This document shows positions 46,400 to 58,794 of a DNA stretch of 64,000 nucleotides, one piece after another (the stretch's first letter is position 1; every line of letters begins with the position of its first letter). Source of the stretch: Atherinomorus stipes (Eukaryota; Chordata; Actinopteri; Atheriniformes; Atherinidae); assembly GCA_023101725.1 (NCBI GenBank), contig JALJCO010010451.1, positions 1 through 64,000 on the forward strand. Reading direction: 5' to 3'. A model generated the notes under the pieces. That model was given only the letters and a program-made list of their open reading frames with translations, searched no databases and was not told where the DNA came from. The position numbers and the translations under genes were made by a program.

Positions 46400-49300
46400 C
46401 ATATTTCATTCCCAGCAGAACCAGGATCCACATCAGAAACCAGGATTCAGGAACCAGGATCCACATCAGAAACCAGGAATCAGGAACCAGGATCCACATC
46501 AGAAACCAGGATTCAGGATCCACATCTGAAACCAGAATTCAGGAACCAGGACTCACATCTGAGACCAGGATTCAGGAACCAGGATTCACATCTGAAACCA
46601 GGATTCAGGAACCAGGATTCACATCTGAAACCAGGATTCAGGAACCAGGATTTACATCTGAGACCAGGATTCAGGAACCATGATTCACATCTGAGACCAG
46701 GATTCAGGAACCAGGATTCACATCTGAAACCAGGATTCAGGAACCAGGATTCACATCTGAAACCAGGATTCAGGAACCAGGATCCACATCAGAAACCAGG
46801 ATTCAGGATCCACATCTGAAACCAGGATTCAGGATCCACATCTGAAACCAGAATTCATGAACCAGGATTCAGGATCCACATCTGAAACCAGAATTCAGGA
46901 ACCAGGACTCACATCTGAGACCAGGATTCAGGAACCATGATTCACATCTGAGACCAGGATTCAGGAACCAGGATTCACATCAGACACCAGGATTCAGGAA
47001 CCAGGATCCACATCAGAAACCAGGATTCAGGAATCAGGATTCACATCTGAGACCAGGATTAGGGAAACCAGGATTCACATCTGAAACCAGGATTCAGGAA
47101 CCAGGATTCACATCAGAAACCAGGATTCAGGAACCAGGATTCACATCAGAAACCAGGATTCACATCTGAGACCAGGATTCAGGAACCAGGATTCACATCT
47201 GAGACCAGAATTCAGGAACCAGGATCCACATCTGAAACCAGGATTCAGGAACCAGGATTCACATCAGAGACCAGGATTCAGAAACCAGGATCCACATCTG
47301 AGACCAGGATTCAGGAACCAGGATTCACATCTGAGACCAGGATTCAGTAACCAGGATTCACATCTAAGACCAGAATTCAGGAACCAGGATACACATCTGA
47401 AACCAGGATTCAGGAACCAGGATTCACATCTGAAACCAGGGTTCAGGAACTAGGATTCACATCTGAGACCAGGATTCAGGAACCAGGATCCACATCTGAG
47501 ACCAGGATTCAGGAACCAGGATTCACATTTGAGACCAGGATTCAGGAACCAGGATCCACATCTGAAACCAGGATTCAGGAACCAGGATTCACATCTGAAA
47601 CCAGAATTCAGGAACCAGGATCCACATCTGAAACCAGGATTCACATCTGAAACCAGGATTCAGGAACCAGGATCCACATCTGAAACCAGAATTCAGGAAC
47701 CAGGATTCACATCTGAGACCAGGATTCAGGAACCAGGATTTACATTTGAGACCAGGATTCAGGAACCAGGATTCACATCTGAGACCAGGATTGAGGAACC
47801 ATGATCCACATCTGAAACCAGGATTCAGGAACCAGGATTCACATCTGAAACCAGGATGCAGGAACCAGGATTCACATCTGAGACCAGAATTCAGGAACCA
47901 GGATTCACATCTGAGACCAGGATTCAGGAACCAGGATTCACATCTGAAACCAGGGTTCAGGAACCAGGGTCCACATCTGAAACCAGAATTCAGGAACCAG
48001 GATCCACATCCGAAACCAGGATTCACATCTGAAACCAGGATTCAGGAACCAGGATTCAGGAACCAGGATTCACATCTGAAACCAGGATTCAGGAACCAGG
48101 ATCCACATCTGAAAAAAGGGTTCACATCTGAAACCAGAATTCAGGAACCAGGATCCACATCTGAAACCAGAATTCAGGAACCAGGATCCACATCTGAAAC
48201 CAGGATTCACATCTGAAACCAGGATTCACATCTGAGACCAGGATTCAGGAACCAGGATTCACATCTGAAACCAGGATTCAGGAACCAGGATTCACATCTG
48301 AAACCAGGATTCAGGAACCAGGATTCACATCTGAGACCAGGATTCAGGAACCAGGATTCACATCTGAGACCAGGATTCAGGAACCAGGATTCACATCTGA
48401 AACCAGGGTTCAGAAACCAGGATCCACATCTGAAACCAGAACTCAGGAACCAGGATCCACATCTAAGACCAGGATTCACATCTGAAACCAGGATTCAGGA
48501 ACCAGGATTCAATCTGAAACCCGGATTCAGGAACCAGGATCCACATCTGAAACCAGGATTCAGGAACCAGGATTCACATCTGAGACCAGGATTCAGGAAC
48601 CAGGATTCACATCTGAAACCAGGATTCAGGAACCAGGATTCACATCTAAGACCATGATTCAGGAACCAGGATTCACATCTGAGACCAGGATTCAGGAACC
48701 AGGATTCACATCAGAAACCAGGATTCAGGAACCAGGATTCACATCAGAAACCAGGATTCAGGAACCAGGATCCACATCAGAAACCAGGATTCAGGAACCA
48801 GGATCCACATCAGAAACCAGGATTCAGGAACCAGGATCCACATTTGAGACCAGAATTCAGGAACCAGGATCCACATCTGAGACCAGGATTCAGGAACCAG
48901 GATCCACATCTGAAACCAGGCTTTAGGAACCAGGATTCACATCTGAGACCAGGATTCAGGAACCAGGATTCACATCTGAAACCAGGATTCAGGAACCAGG
49001 ATTCACATCTGAAACCAGAATTCAGGAACCAGGATTCACATCAGAAACCAGGATTCAGGAACCAGGATTCACATCTGAAACCAGAATTCAGGAACCAGGA
49101 TTCACATCTGAGACCAGGATTCAGGAACCAGGATTCACATCTGAAACCAGGGTTCAGGAACCAGGGTCCACATCTGAAACCAGAATTCAGGAACCAGGAT
49201 CCACATCTGAAACCAGGATTCACATCTGAAACCAGGATTCAGGAACCAGGATTCACATCTGAAACCAGGATTCAGGAACCAGGATCCACATCTGAAAATA

Positions 49301-52300
49301 GGATTCACATCTGAAACCAGAATTCAGGAACCAGGATCCACATCTGAAACCAGAATTCAGGAACCAGGATCCACATCTGAAACCAGGATTCACATCTGAA
49401 ACCAGGATTCACATCTGAGACCAGGATTCAGGAACCAGGATTCACATCTGAAACCAGGATTCAGGAACCAGGATTCACATCTGAAACCAGGATTCACATC
49501 TGAAACCAGGATTCAGGACCCGGATTCACATCTGAGACCAGGATTCAGGAACCAGGATTCACATCTGAAACCAGGGTTCAGGAACCAGGATCCACATCTG
49601 AAACCAGAATTCAGGAACCAGGATCCACATCTAAAACCAGGATTCACATCTGAAACCAGGATTCAGGAACCAGGATTCACATCTGAAACCCGGATTCGGG
49701 AACCAGGATCCACATCTGAAACCAGGATTCAGGAACCAGGATTCACATCTGAGACCAGGATTCAGGAACCAGGATTCACATCTGAAACCAGGATTCAGGA
49801 ACCAGGATTCACATCTGAGACCAGGATTCAGGAACCAGGATTCACATCAGAAACCAGGATTCAGGAACCAGGATCCACATCTGAAACCAGGATTCAGGAA
49901 CCAGGATCCACATCAGAAACCAGGATTCAGGAACCAGGATCCTCATCAGAAACCAGGATTCAGGAACCAGGATCCACATTTGAGACCAGAATTCAGGAAC
50001 CAGGATCCACATCTGAGACCAGGATTCAGGAACCAGGATCCACATCTGAAACCAGGCTTTAGGAACCAGGATTCACATCTGAGACCAGGATTCAGGAACC
50101 AGGATTCACATCTGAAACCAGGATTCAGGAACCAGGATTCACATCTGAAACCAGAATTCAGGAACCAGGATTCACATCAGAAACCAGGATTCAGGAACCA
50201 GGATTCACATCAGACACCAGGATTCAGGAACCAGGATTCACATCTGAGACCAGGATTCAGGAACCAGGATTCACATCAGAAACCAGGATTCAGGAACCAG
50301 GATCCACATCTGAAACCAGGATTCAGGAACCAGGATTCACATCTGAGACCAGGATTCAGGAACCAGGATTCACATCTGAAACCAGGATTCAGGAACCAGG
50401 ATTCACATCTGAGACCAGGATTCAGGAACCAGGATTCACATCTGAGACCAGGATTCAGGAACCAGGATTCACATCAGAAACCAGGATTCAGGAACCAGGA
50501 TCATTATCAGAAACCAGGATTCAGGAACCAGGATCCACATCAGAAACCAGGATTCAGGAACCAGGATCCACATCAGAAACCAGGATTCAGGAACCAGGAT
50601 CCACATTTGAGACCAGAATTCAGGAACCAGGATCCACATCTGAAACCAGAATTCAGGAACCAGGATTCACATCTGAAACCAGAATTCAGGAACCAGGATT
50701 CACATCTGAGACCAGGATTCAGGAACCAGGATTCACATCTGAAACCAGGGTTCAGGAACCAGGGTCCACATCTGAAACCAGAATTCAGGAACCAGGATCC
50801 ACATCTGAAACCAGGATTCACATCTGAAACCAGGATTCAGGAACCAGGATTCACATCTGAAACCAGGATTCAGGAACCAGGATCCACATCTGAAAATAGG
50901 ATTCACATCTGAAACCAGAATTCAGGAACCAGGATCCACATCTGAAACCAGAATTCAGGAACCAGGATCCACATCTGAAACCAGGATTCACATCTGAAAC
51001 CAGGATTCACATCTGAGACCAGTATTCAGGAACCAGGATTCACATCTGAAACCAGGATTCAGGAACCAGGATTCACATCTGAAACCAGGATTCACATCTG
51101 AAACCAGGATTCAGGACCCGGATTCACATCTGAGACCAGGATTCAGGAACCAGGATTCACATCTGAAACCAGGGTTCAGGAACCAGGATCCACATCTGAA
51201 ACCAGAATTCAGGAACCAGGATCCACATCTAAAACCAGGATTCACATCTGAAACCAGGATTCAGGAACCAGGATTCACATCTGAAACCCGGATTCGGGAA
51301 CCAGGATCCACATCTGAAACCAGGATTCAGGAACCAGGATTCACATCTGAGACCAGGATTCAGGAACCAGGATTCACATCTGAAACCAGGATTCAGGAAC
51401 CAGGATTCACATCTGAGACCAGGATTCAGGAACCAGGATTCACATCAGAAACCAGGATTCAGGAACCAGGATCCACATCTGAAACCAGGATTCAGGAACC
51501 AGGATCCACATCAGAAACCAGGATTCAGGAACCAGGATCCTCATCAGAAACCAGGATTCAGGAACCAGGATCCACATTTGAGACCAGAATTCAGGAACCA
51601 GGATCCACATCTGAGACCAGGATTCAGGAACCAGGATCCACATCTGAAACCAGGCTTTAGGAACCAGGATTCACATCTGAGACCAGGATTCAGGAACCAG
51701 GATTCACATCTGAAACCAGGATTCAGGAACCAGGATTCACATCTGAAACCAGAATTCAGGAACCAGGATTCACATCAGAAACCAGGATTCAGGAACCAGG
51801 ATTCACATCAGACACCAGGATTCAGGAACCAGGATTCACATCTGAGACCAGGATTCAGGAACCAGGATTCACATCAGAAACCAGGATTCAGGAACCAGGA
51901 TCCACATCTGAAACCAGGATTCAGGAACCAGGATTCACATCTGAGACCAGGATTCAGGAACCAGGATTCACATCTGAAACCAGGATTCAGGAACCAGGAT
52001 TCACATCTGAGACCAGGATTCAGGAACCAGGATTCACATCTGAGACCAGGATTCAGGAACCAGGATTCACATCAGAAACCAGGATTCAGGAACCAGGATC
52101 ATTATCAGAAACCAGGATTCAGGAACCAGGATCCACATCAGAAACCAGGATTCAGGAACCAGGATCCACATCAGAAACCAGGATTCAGGAACCAGGATCC
52201 ACATTTGAGACCAGAATTCAGGAACCAGGATCCACATCTGAAACCAGAATTCAGGAACCAGGATTCACATCTGAAACCAGGATTCAGGAACCAGGATCCA

Positions 52301-55300
52301 CATCAGAAACCAGGATTCAGGAACCAGGATTCACATCTGAGACCAGAATTCAGGAACCAGGATCCACATCTGAAACCAGGATTCAGGAACCAGGATTCAC
52401 ATCTGAGACCAGGATTCAGGAACCAGGATTTACATTTGAGACCAGGGTTCAGGAACCAGGATTCACATCTGAGACCAGGATTCAGGAACCATGATCCACA
52501 TATGAAACCAGGATTCAGGAACCAGGATTCACATCTGAAACCAGGATGCAGGAACCAGGATTCACATCTGAGACCAGAATTCAGGAACCAGGATTCACAT
52601 CTGAGACCAGGATTCAGGAACCAGGATTCACATCTGAAACCAGGGTTCAGGAACCAGGGTCCACATCTGAAACCAGAATTCAGGAACCAGGATCCACATC
52701 TGAAACCAGGATTCACATCTGAAACCAGGATTCAGGAATCAGGATTCAGGAACCAGGATTCACATCTGAAACCAGGATTCAGGAACCAGGGTCCACATCT
52801 GAAACCAGAATTCAGGAACCAGGATCCACATCTGAAACCAGGATTCACATCTGAAACCAGGATTCAGGAACCAGGATTCACATCTGAAACCAGGATTCAG
52901 GAACCAGGATCCACATCTGAAAATAGGATTCACATCTGAAACCAGAATTCAGGAACCAGGATCCACATCTGAAACCAGAATTCAGGAACCAGGATCCACA
53001 TCTGAAACCAGGATTCACATCTGAAACCAGGATTCACATCTGAGACCAGGATTCAGGAACCAGGATTCACATCTGAAACCAGGATTCAGGAACCAGGATT
53101 CACATCTGAAACCAGGATTCAGGAACCAGGATTCACATCAGAAACCAGGATTCAGGAACCAGGATCCTAATCAGAAACCAGGATTCAGGAACCAGGATCC
53201 ACATCAGAAACCAGGATTCAGGAACCAGGATCCACATCAGAAACCAGGATTCAGGAACCAGGATCCACATTTGAGACCAGAATTCAGGAACCAGGATCCA
53301 CATCTGAAACCAGAATTCAGGAACCAGGATTCACATCTGAAACTAGGATTCAGGAACCAGGATCCACATCAGAAAGCAGGATTCAGGAACCAGGATTCAC
53401 ATCTGAGACCAGAATTCAGGAACCAGGATCCACATCTGAAACCAGGATTCAGGAACCAGGATTCACATCTGAGACCAGGATTCAGGAACCAGGATTTACA
53501 TTTGAGACCAGGGTTCAGGAACCAGGATTCACATCTGAGACCAGGATTCAGGAACCATGATCCACATATGAAACCAGGATTCAGGAACCAGGATTCACAT
53601 CTGAAACCAGGATGCAGGAACCAGGATTCACATCTGAGACCAGAATTCAGGAACCAGGATTCACATCTGAGACCAGGATTCAGGAACCAGGATTCACATC
53701 TGAAACCAGGGTTCAGGAACCAGGGTCCACATCTGAAACCAGAATTCAGGAACCAGGATCCACATCTGAAACCAGGATTCACATCTGAAACCAGGATTCA
53801 GGAATCAGGATTCAGGAACCAGGATTCACATCTGAAACCAGGATTCAGGAACCAGGGTCCACATCTGAAACCAGAATTCAGGAACCAGGATCCACATCTG
53901 AAACCAGGATTCACATCTGAAACCAGGATTCAGGAACCAGGATTCAGGAACCAGGATTCACATCTGAAACCAGGATTCAGGAACCAGGATCCACATCTGA
54001 AAATAGGATTCACATCTGAAACCAGAATTCAGGAACCAGGATCCACATCTGAAACCAGAATTCAGGAACCAGGATCCACATCTGAAACCAGGATTCACAT
54101 CTGAAACCAGGATTCACATCTGAGACCAGGATTCAGGAACCAGGATTCACATCTGAAACCAGGATTCAGGAACCAGGATTCACATCTGAAACCAGGATTC
54201 AGGAATTAGGATCCACATCTGAAACCAGGATTCACATCTGATACCAGAATTCAGGAACCAGGATCCACATCTGAAACCAGAATTCAGGAACCAGGATCCA
54301 CATCTGAAACCAGGATTCAGAAACCAGGATTCACATCTGAAACCAGGATTCAGGAACCAGGATTCACATCTGAAACCAGGATTCAGGAACCAGGATCCAC
54401 ATCTGAAACCAGGATTCAGAAACCAGGATTCACATCTGAAACCAGGATTCAGGAACCAGGATCCACATCTGAAACCAGGATTCAGAAACCAGGATTCACA
54501 TCTGAAACCAGGATTCACATCTGAAACCAGGATTCAGGAACCATGATCCACATCTGAAACCAGGATTCAGGAACCAGGATTCACATCTGAGACCAGGATT
54601 CAGGAACCAGGATTCACATCTGAAACCAGGATTCAGGAACCAGGATCCACATCTGAAACCAGGATTCAGGAACCAGGATTCACATCTGAGACCAGGATTC
54701 AGGAACCAGGATCCACATCTGAAACCAGGATTCAGGAACCAGAATTCACATCTGAAACCAGGATTCAGGAACCAGGATTCACATCTGAGACCAGGATTCA
54801 GGAAACAGGATTCACATCTGAGACCAGGATTCAGGAACCAGGATTCACATCTGAAACCAGGATTCAGGAACCAGGATTCACATCTGAGACCAGGATTCAG
54901 GAAACAGGATTCACATCTGAGACCAGGATTCAGGAACCAGAATCCACATCTGAGACCAGGATTCAGGAACCAGGATCCACATCTGAGACCAAGATTCAGG
55001 AACCAGGATTCACATCTGAGACCAGGATTCAGGAACCAGGATCCACATCTGAGACCAGGATTCAGGAACCAGGATTCACATCTGAAACCAGGATTCAGGA
55101 ACCAGGATTCACATCTCAAACTAGAATTCAGGAACCAGGATTCAGGAACCAGGATTCACATCTGAGACCAGGATTCAGGAACCAGGATTCACATCTGAAA
55201 CCAGGATTCAGGAACCAGGATCCACATCTGAGACCAGGATTCAGGAACCAGGATTCACATCTGAGACCAGGATTCAGGAACCAGGATTCACATGTGAGAC

Positions 55301-55305
55301 CAGGT
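46400..55305. repeat. 33-bp minisatellite, 9 kb, about 270 copies
   Basis: Unit GGATTCACATCTGAAACCAG then GATTCAGGAACCA. Variants CATCTGAGACC, CATCAGAAACC and GGATCCACATC are mixed, and half-units occur. The 33-bp period (11 codons) yields frames of up to 453 codons on the plus strand (RNQDSHLKPGF repeat) and over 200 on the minus; artefacts. Blocks are duplicated at larger scale: about 49.1-50.7 kb recurs with an offset of 1598 bp, and 52303-52716 recurs at 53369-53782 (offset 1066). Confidence 0.96.
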
Positions 55306-55560
55306 TCTTGGATTCAGAAAATGGCTCCAATGTCTCCTCAAATCATTCATATCTAACGTCCGTCATGAAAAATATGAACAGGAAAGTAAATCCAGCTGGA
55401 TCAGAGTCGTCTGATGATGAGGAGGCTGCTCCTCTTCTTCCTGCATGATGAAGAATCCCAGAAAGAATCCCAGAAAACTATTTGCATTTTCACGACTCCA
55501 GCAGAAGTAATTCAGACTGACAGGAAATAATATTTTAACTGCTATCAGACCCCCCCCCCC

Positions 55561-55598
<38 letters not shown>

Positions 55599-55946
55599 TT
55601 CTGCGTATTCTTCCTCAGTTCCCAGCATCTCGTCCTCTTCCTCACCGCAGCAGTAAAACTAAAATTCTTGTGTTGGTTTCTCCAGAAATCTCCAGTTTTT
55701 GTCCCTCGGCCACAAACGAGGGAGTGTCTTCAGTCTCATGTCTTCTGTCTCACTTCAGAGGACACGAGACTGACCTCAGACCTCATCGTCAGACATGGTT
55801 TATGTCCCTGAAAGGCAGCCGCGTTCTCCAGAGACACGTCCACACAGCAGGAGTAGACACACCACACACGGAGACAGGGACACGAAGCCTCTGCAGGTCC
55901 CCCACGGTGTGTGTTCGTGTGTGTGTGTATGTATATTTATATGTTA
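55306..55946. other. spacer with a poly-C/(AC)n tract
   Basis: C run and (AC)n at about 55550-55595. 55600-55930 is single-copy and open on both strands. The minus strand has an acceptor-like CCTTTCAG near 55806-55813 and a donor-like GTGAGA near 55752, with 54 open bases between, but no partner exon was found. Confidence 0.4.
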
Positions 55947-56266
55947 GCGGTGCAACAATACATGTATTCATATGGAACCGTTCAATTCAGTTGTGTATCG
56001 AACCGTGACCATAGTGAATCGAATATTGAACAATACCAAATTTAAAATTTATTTTGTGTTATGAATCAACTCTGTGTTGAAAACTCTGGATCTGTGCTCA
56101 ACTCTGATGGTCTTCATTGGTAGGTATGACTGCAGTAATGGGAAGCCATTGGGGACTAAAGTACAATGATTATTAAAAGGGATACATTTTTTTTGTATCG
56201 AAAAAATATCGAACCATAACACTAAAGTATCAAACCGAACCGTGATTTTTTGTGTATCGTTCCAAC

Positions 56267-56268
<2 letters not shown>
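55947..56268. mobile_element. hAT-like miniature element with GGTGCAAC ends
   Basis: The left end GCGGTGCAACAATACA and the inverted right end GGAGTTGGAACGATACA are similar. The interior carries ATCGAACCGTGA motifs at both sides, a pattern common in fish hAT miniature elements. It is followed directly by (TA)n at 56268-56335. Confidence 0.55.

Positions 56269-56335
<67 letters not shown>
56268..56335. repeat. (TA)n microsatellite
   Basis: About 30 TA dinucleotides with a few CATA interruptions at the right end. It served as the landing site of the Tc1 element. Confidence 0.9.
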
Positions 56336-56337
<2 letters not shown>

Positions 56338-57868
56338 CAGTTGTGTGAAAAAGTTTTTGCCCCCTTCCTGATTTCTTTTTTTTTTTTTGTATGTTTGTCA
56401 CACTTAAATGTTTCAGATCATCAAACAAACTTAAATGTGAGACAAAGATAACACAAGTAAACAGAAAATGCAGTTTTTGAATGAAGATTTTTATTAGTGA
56501 GGGGGTGAAAAAATCCAAACCTCCATAGTCCTTTGTGAAAAAGTGATTGTCCCCCCTGTTAAAACATAAATTAACTGTGGTTTAAAACTGAGTTCAGTTT
56601 CTCTATCCACATCCAGGCCTGATTACTGCCACACCTGTTCTCCATCCAGAAATCACTTAAATAGGACCTGCCTGACAAAGTGAAGTAGACCAAAAGATCC
56701 TCAAAAGCTAGACATCATGCTGCCATCCAAAGAAATTCAGGAACAAATGAGAAACAAAGTTATTGAGATCTATCAGTCTGGAAAAGGTTCCAAAGCCATT
56801 TCTAAAGCTTTGGGACTCCAGAGAACCACAGTGAGAACCATTATCCACAAATGGTGAAAACATGGAACAGTGGTGAACCTTCCCAGGAGGGGCCGGCCGA
56901 CCAAAATGACCCCAAGAGCACAGCGACGACTCATCCAAGAGGTCACAAAAGACCCCAGAACAACATCCAAGAACTGCAGGCCTCACTTGCCTCAATGAAG
57001 GTCAGTGTTCATGACTCCCCCATCAGAAAGAGACTGGGGGGCAAAAATGGCTGCATGGCAGAGTTCCAAGACCAAAACCACTGCTGAGCAAAAAGAACAT
57101 AAAGGCTCGTCTCAGTTTAGCCAGAAAGCATCTTGATGATCCCCAAGACTTTTGGGAAAATACTCAGAAAAGGAACATCATAGCAACAGTAAAATATGGT
57201 GGTGGTAGTGTGATGGTCTGGGGCTGTTTTGCTGCTTCAGGACCTGGAAGACTTGCTGTGGTAAATGGAACCATGAATTCTGCTTCTACCAAAAAATCCT
57301 GAAGGAGAACGTCCGGCCATCTGTTGGTGACCTCAAGCTGAAGCGCACTTGGGTTCTGCAGCAGAACAATGATCCAGAACACACCAGCAAGTCCACCTCT
57401 GAATGGCTTAAGAACAACAACATGAAGACTTTGGAGTGGCCTAGTCAAAGTCCCCACCTGAATCCCATTGAGATGCTGTGGCATGACCTTAAAAAGGCGG
57501 TTAATGCTGGAAAAGCCTCCAATGTGGCTGAATTACAACAATTCTGCAAAGATGAGTGGAACAAAATTCCTCCACAGCGCTGCAGAAGACTCACTGCCAG
57601 TTATCACAAACGCTTGATGCAGTTGTTGCTGCTAAGGTGGAACAACCAGTTATTAGGTTTAGGGGAAGATCACTTTCACACACGACCATTTAAGTTTGGA
57701 TTTTTTTTCCCCCTTAAAATTAAAAATCTTCATTTAAAAACTGCATTTTCTGTTTACTTGTGTTATCTTTGTCTAATATTTAAACTTGTTTGATGATCTG
57801 AAACATTTAAGTGTGACAAACATGTAAAAAAGTAAGAAATTAGGAAGGGGCAAAAACTTTTTTCACTG
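56338..57868 (+). mobile_element. Tc1/mariner element, full length but inactive
   Basis: TA target duplications at 56336-56337 and 57869-57870. Terminal inverted repeats of roughly 200 bp start CAGTTGTGTGAAAAAG on the left and end CTTTTTTCACTG on the right, and include the shared AAGTTTTTGCCCC box near each tip and again inward. Length (1.53 kb) is near the usual 1.6 kb for Tc1-like elements. It carries one damaged transposase gene. Confidence 0.93.
56717..57700 (+). pseudogene. Tc1-like transposase, inactivated
   Basis: Starts MLPSKEIQEQMRNKVIEIYQ with the paired-like helix-turn-helix region, including SGKGSKAISKALGLQRTTV, then a GRPTK linker hook. Damage: TGA at 56855-56857 (codon 47, where the family usually has Arg, fitting CGA to TGA decay); frameshifts around 57040-57060; loss of the segment carrying the first catalytic Asp near 57165; the second catalytic motif reads QQNNDPEHTSK, with Asn where Asp is expected; a further frame change near 57620. 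The last catalytic Glu is kept in NPIEMLW. The transposase cannot act, though its ends could still be mobilised in trans. Confidence 0.92.
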
Positions 57869-57892
57869 TATATACACAAGTTTTTTTCATCT

Positions 57893-57897
57893 AACCC

Positions 57898-57928
<31 letters not shown>

Positions 57929-57931
57929 AAA
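57893..57931. repeat. poly-C/poly-A run
   Basis: About 24 C followed by about 13 A. On the minus strand this gives T and G runs just beyond the putative poly(A) signal at 57964-57969. Confidence 0.9.
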
Positions 57932-57963
57932 CCTGCCACACTGAGAAAGTTTGATCTTTGTGT

Positions 57964-57969
57964 TTTATT
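57964..57969 (-). terminator. poly(A) signal of the acidic-tail gene
   Basis: AATAAA on the minus strand, about 55 bases after the TGA at 58026-58024, with T/G-rich sequence downstream. The distances suit a short 3' UTR. Confidence 0.5.
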
Positions 57970-58023
57970 GGGAATAAAGGTAGTGTTTGTGCTACAGTAC
58001 TGGAAGCAACGACCAGAGCTTCG

Positions 58024-58077
58024 TCAGAGAGGCTCGTCGATCAGCTCCTCATCCTCTTCATCCTCCTCATCCTCCAG
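58024..58077 (-). CDS. candidate terminal exon with an acidic tail
   Basis: The minus-strand pyrimidine-containing tract CTTCTGTGTTTCTCCTTGTTTG runs into GTGAG, after which 54 bases read LEDEEDEEDEELIDEPL and TGA. A short 3' UTR and AATAAA follow. An acidic C-terminus is common to many chaperone, nuclear and trafficking proteins, so no function is inferred. The acceptor (GAG) is not ideal; the previous exon is not identified, though 58603-58659 lies on the same strand upstream. Confidence 0.4.
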   Translation of the reverse strand: MEDEEDEEDEELIDEPL

Positions 58078-58500
58078 CTCACGTACAAACAAGGAGAAAC
58101 ACAGAAGAAGTTCACAGAGGACATGATCTGGTCCTGATGGGGACCAGAACAGGACTAAACTCAGGATCCTGAGCTGCCAGGTGAGGTGTAGATCCAACCA
58201 ATGAGGAACAGGCAGGTAGGTGAGGTAATCAGTGTTCAGCAGTTTCAGGTCTTTGAGGAATGAACATTTGTGGAGCCGTTAAACCAGAACAGGAACTGGT
58301 CCGCTTTTCCTTCCCCGGTCCACCCAGTCCACCTCAGCAGGAGCTACGAACGCACCACGACGATGCTGGAGGCTGAAGCTGGACGTGGACACGGGTCTGG
58401 AGCTGTTTCAGATGAGCTGGGGTGTGAAGGTGAAGCTGGCGGAGGCAGCCAGCAGTTCCACCAGCTCAGCCTCTGGACTCTGGTTTCTGGGAGAGAAACA

Positions 58501-58514
58501 TCGCCCTCTGCTGG
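58501..58514 (-). promoter_or_regulatory. CTCF-like motif
   Basis: The minus strand reads CCAGCAGAGGGCGA, matching 13 of 14 positions of the core CCASYAGRKGGCRS. A second full match lies 258 bases away on the opposite strand (58772-58785), giving a divergent pair. Confidence 0.45.
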
Positions 58515-58602
58515 CACCAGGAGAAACAGCAGAATCACCCATAAATGACGTTTCTGGAAGGTTTCTTTCTTCTGAAGCCGACGGGGAGGATCCAGGAGGG
58601 AT

Positions 58603-58659
58603 TTATTCTCCCAGCTGCATCAAACTCATCATCAGTTTCTGGAAATATTCATGTTTGAT
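58603..58659 (-). CDS. candidate terminal exon, identity unknown
   Basis: A good minus-strand acceptor (CTTCAACTTCAGTCTCTTTCAG) is followed by 57 bases reading IKHEYFQKLMMSLMQLGE and TAA. AATAAA overlaps the stop. It is too short to identify. It might be an alternative end of the gene whose acidic tail lies at 58024-58077. Confidence 0.3.
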   Translation of the reverse strand: MKHEYFQKLMMSLMQLGE

Positions 58660-58771
58660 CTGAAAGAGACTGAAGTTGAAGCAGGATTTTCACTAATCTC
58701 ATAATGAGTCTCCCGTTTACACAAGAGACGGTCATGTACCTGCAGACGGACGGCTGCAGTACCAGAGAAGA

Positions 58772-58785
58772 CCAGCAGATGGCGG
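58772..58785 (+). promoter_or_regulatory. CTCF-like motif
   Basis: CCAGCAGATGGCGG matches all 14 positions of CCASYAGRKGGCRS. It sits at the edge of a minisatellite, in opposite orientation to 58501-58514. Confidence 0.45.
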
Positions 58786-58794
58786 CGGTGAACC

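Noticed and set aside
49980..52939. Plus-strand frames of 310 and 453 codons with RNQDSHLKPGF repeats
   Set aside because: 33-bp period, codons open on the other strand too, no start context, no unique N- or C-terminal sequence.
55752..55813. Minus-strand micro-exon with ATGTCTGACGATGAG, reminiscent of a troponin T first coding exon
   Set aside because: The start is followed by a weak donor, no further troponin-like exons occur nearby, and the frame fits no neighbour.
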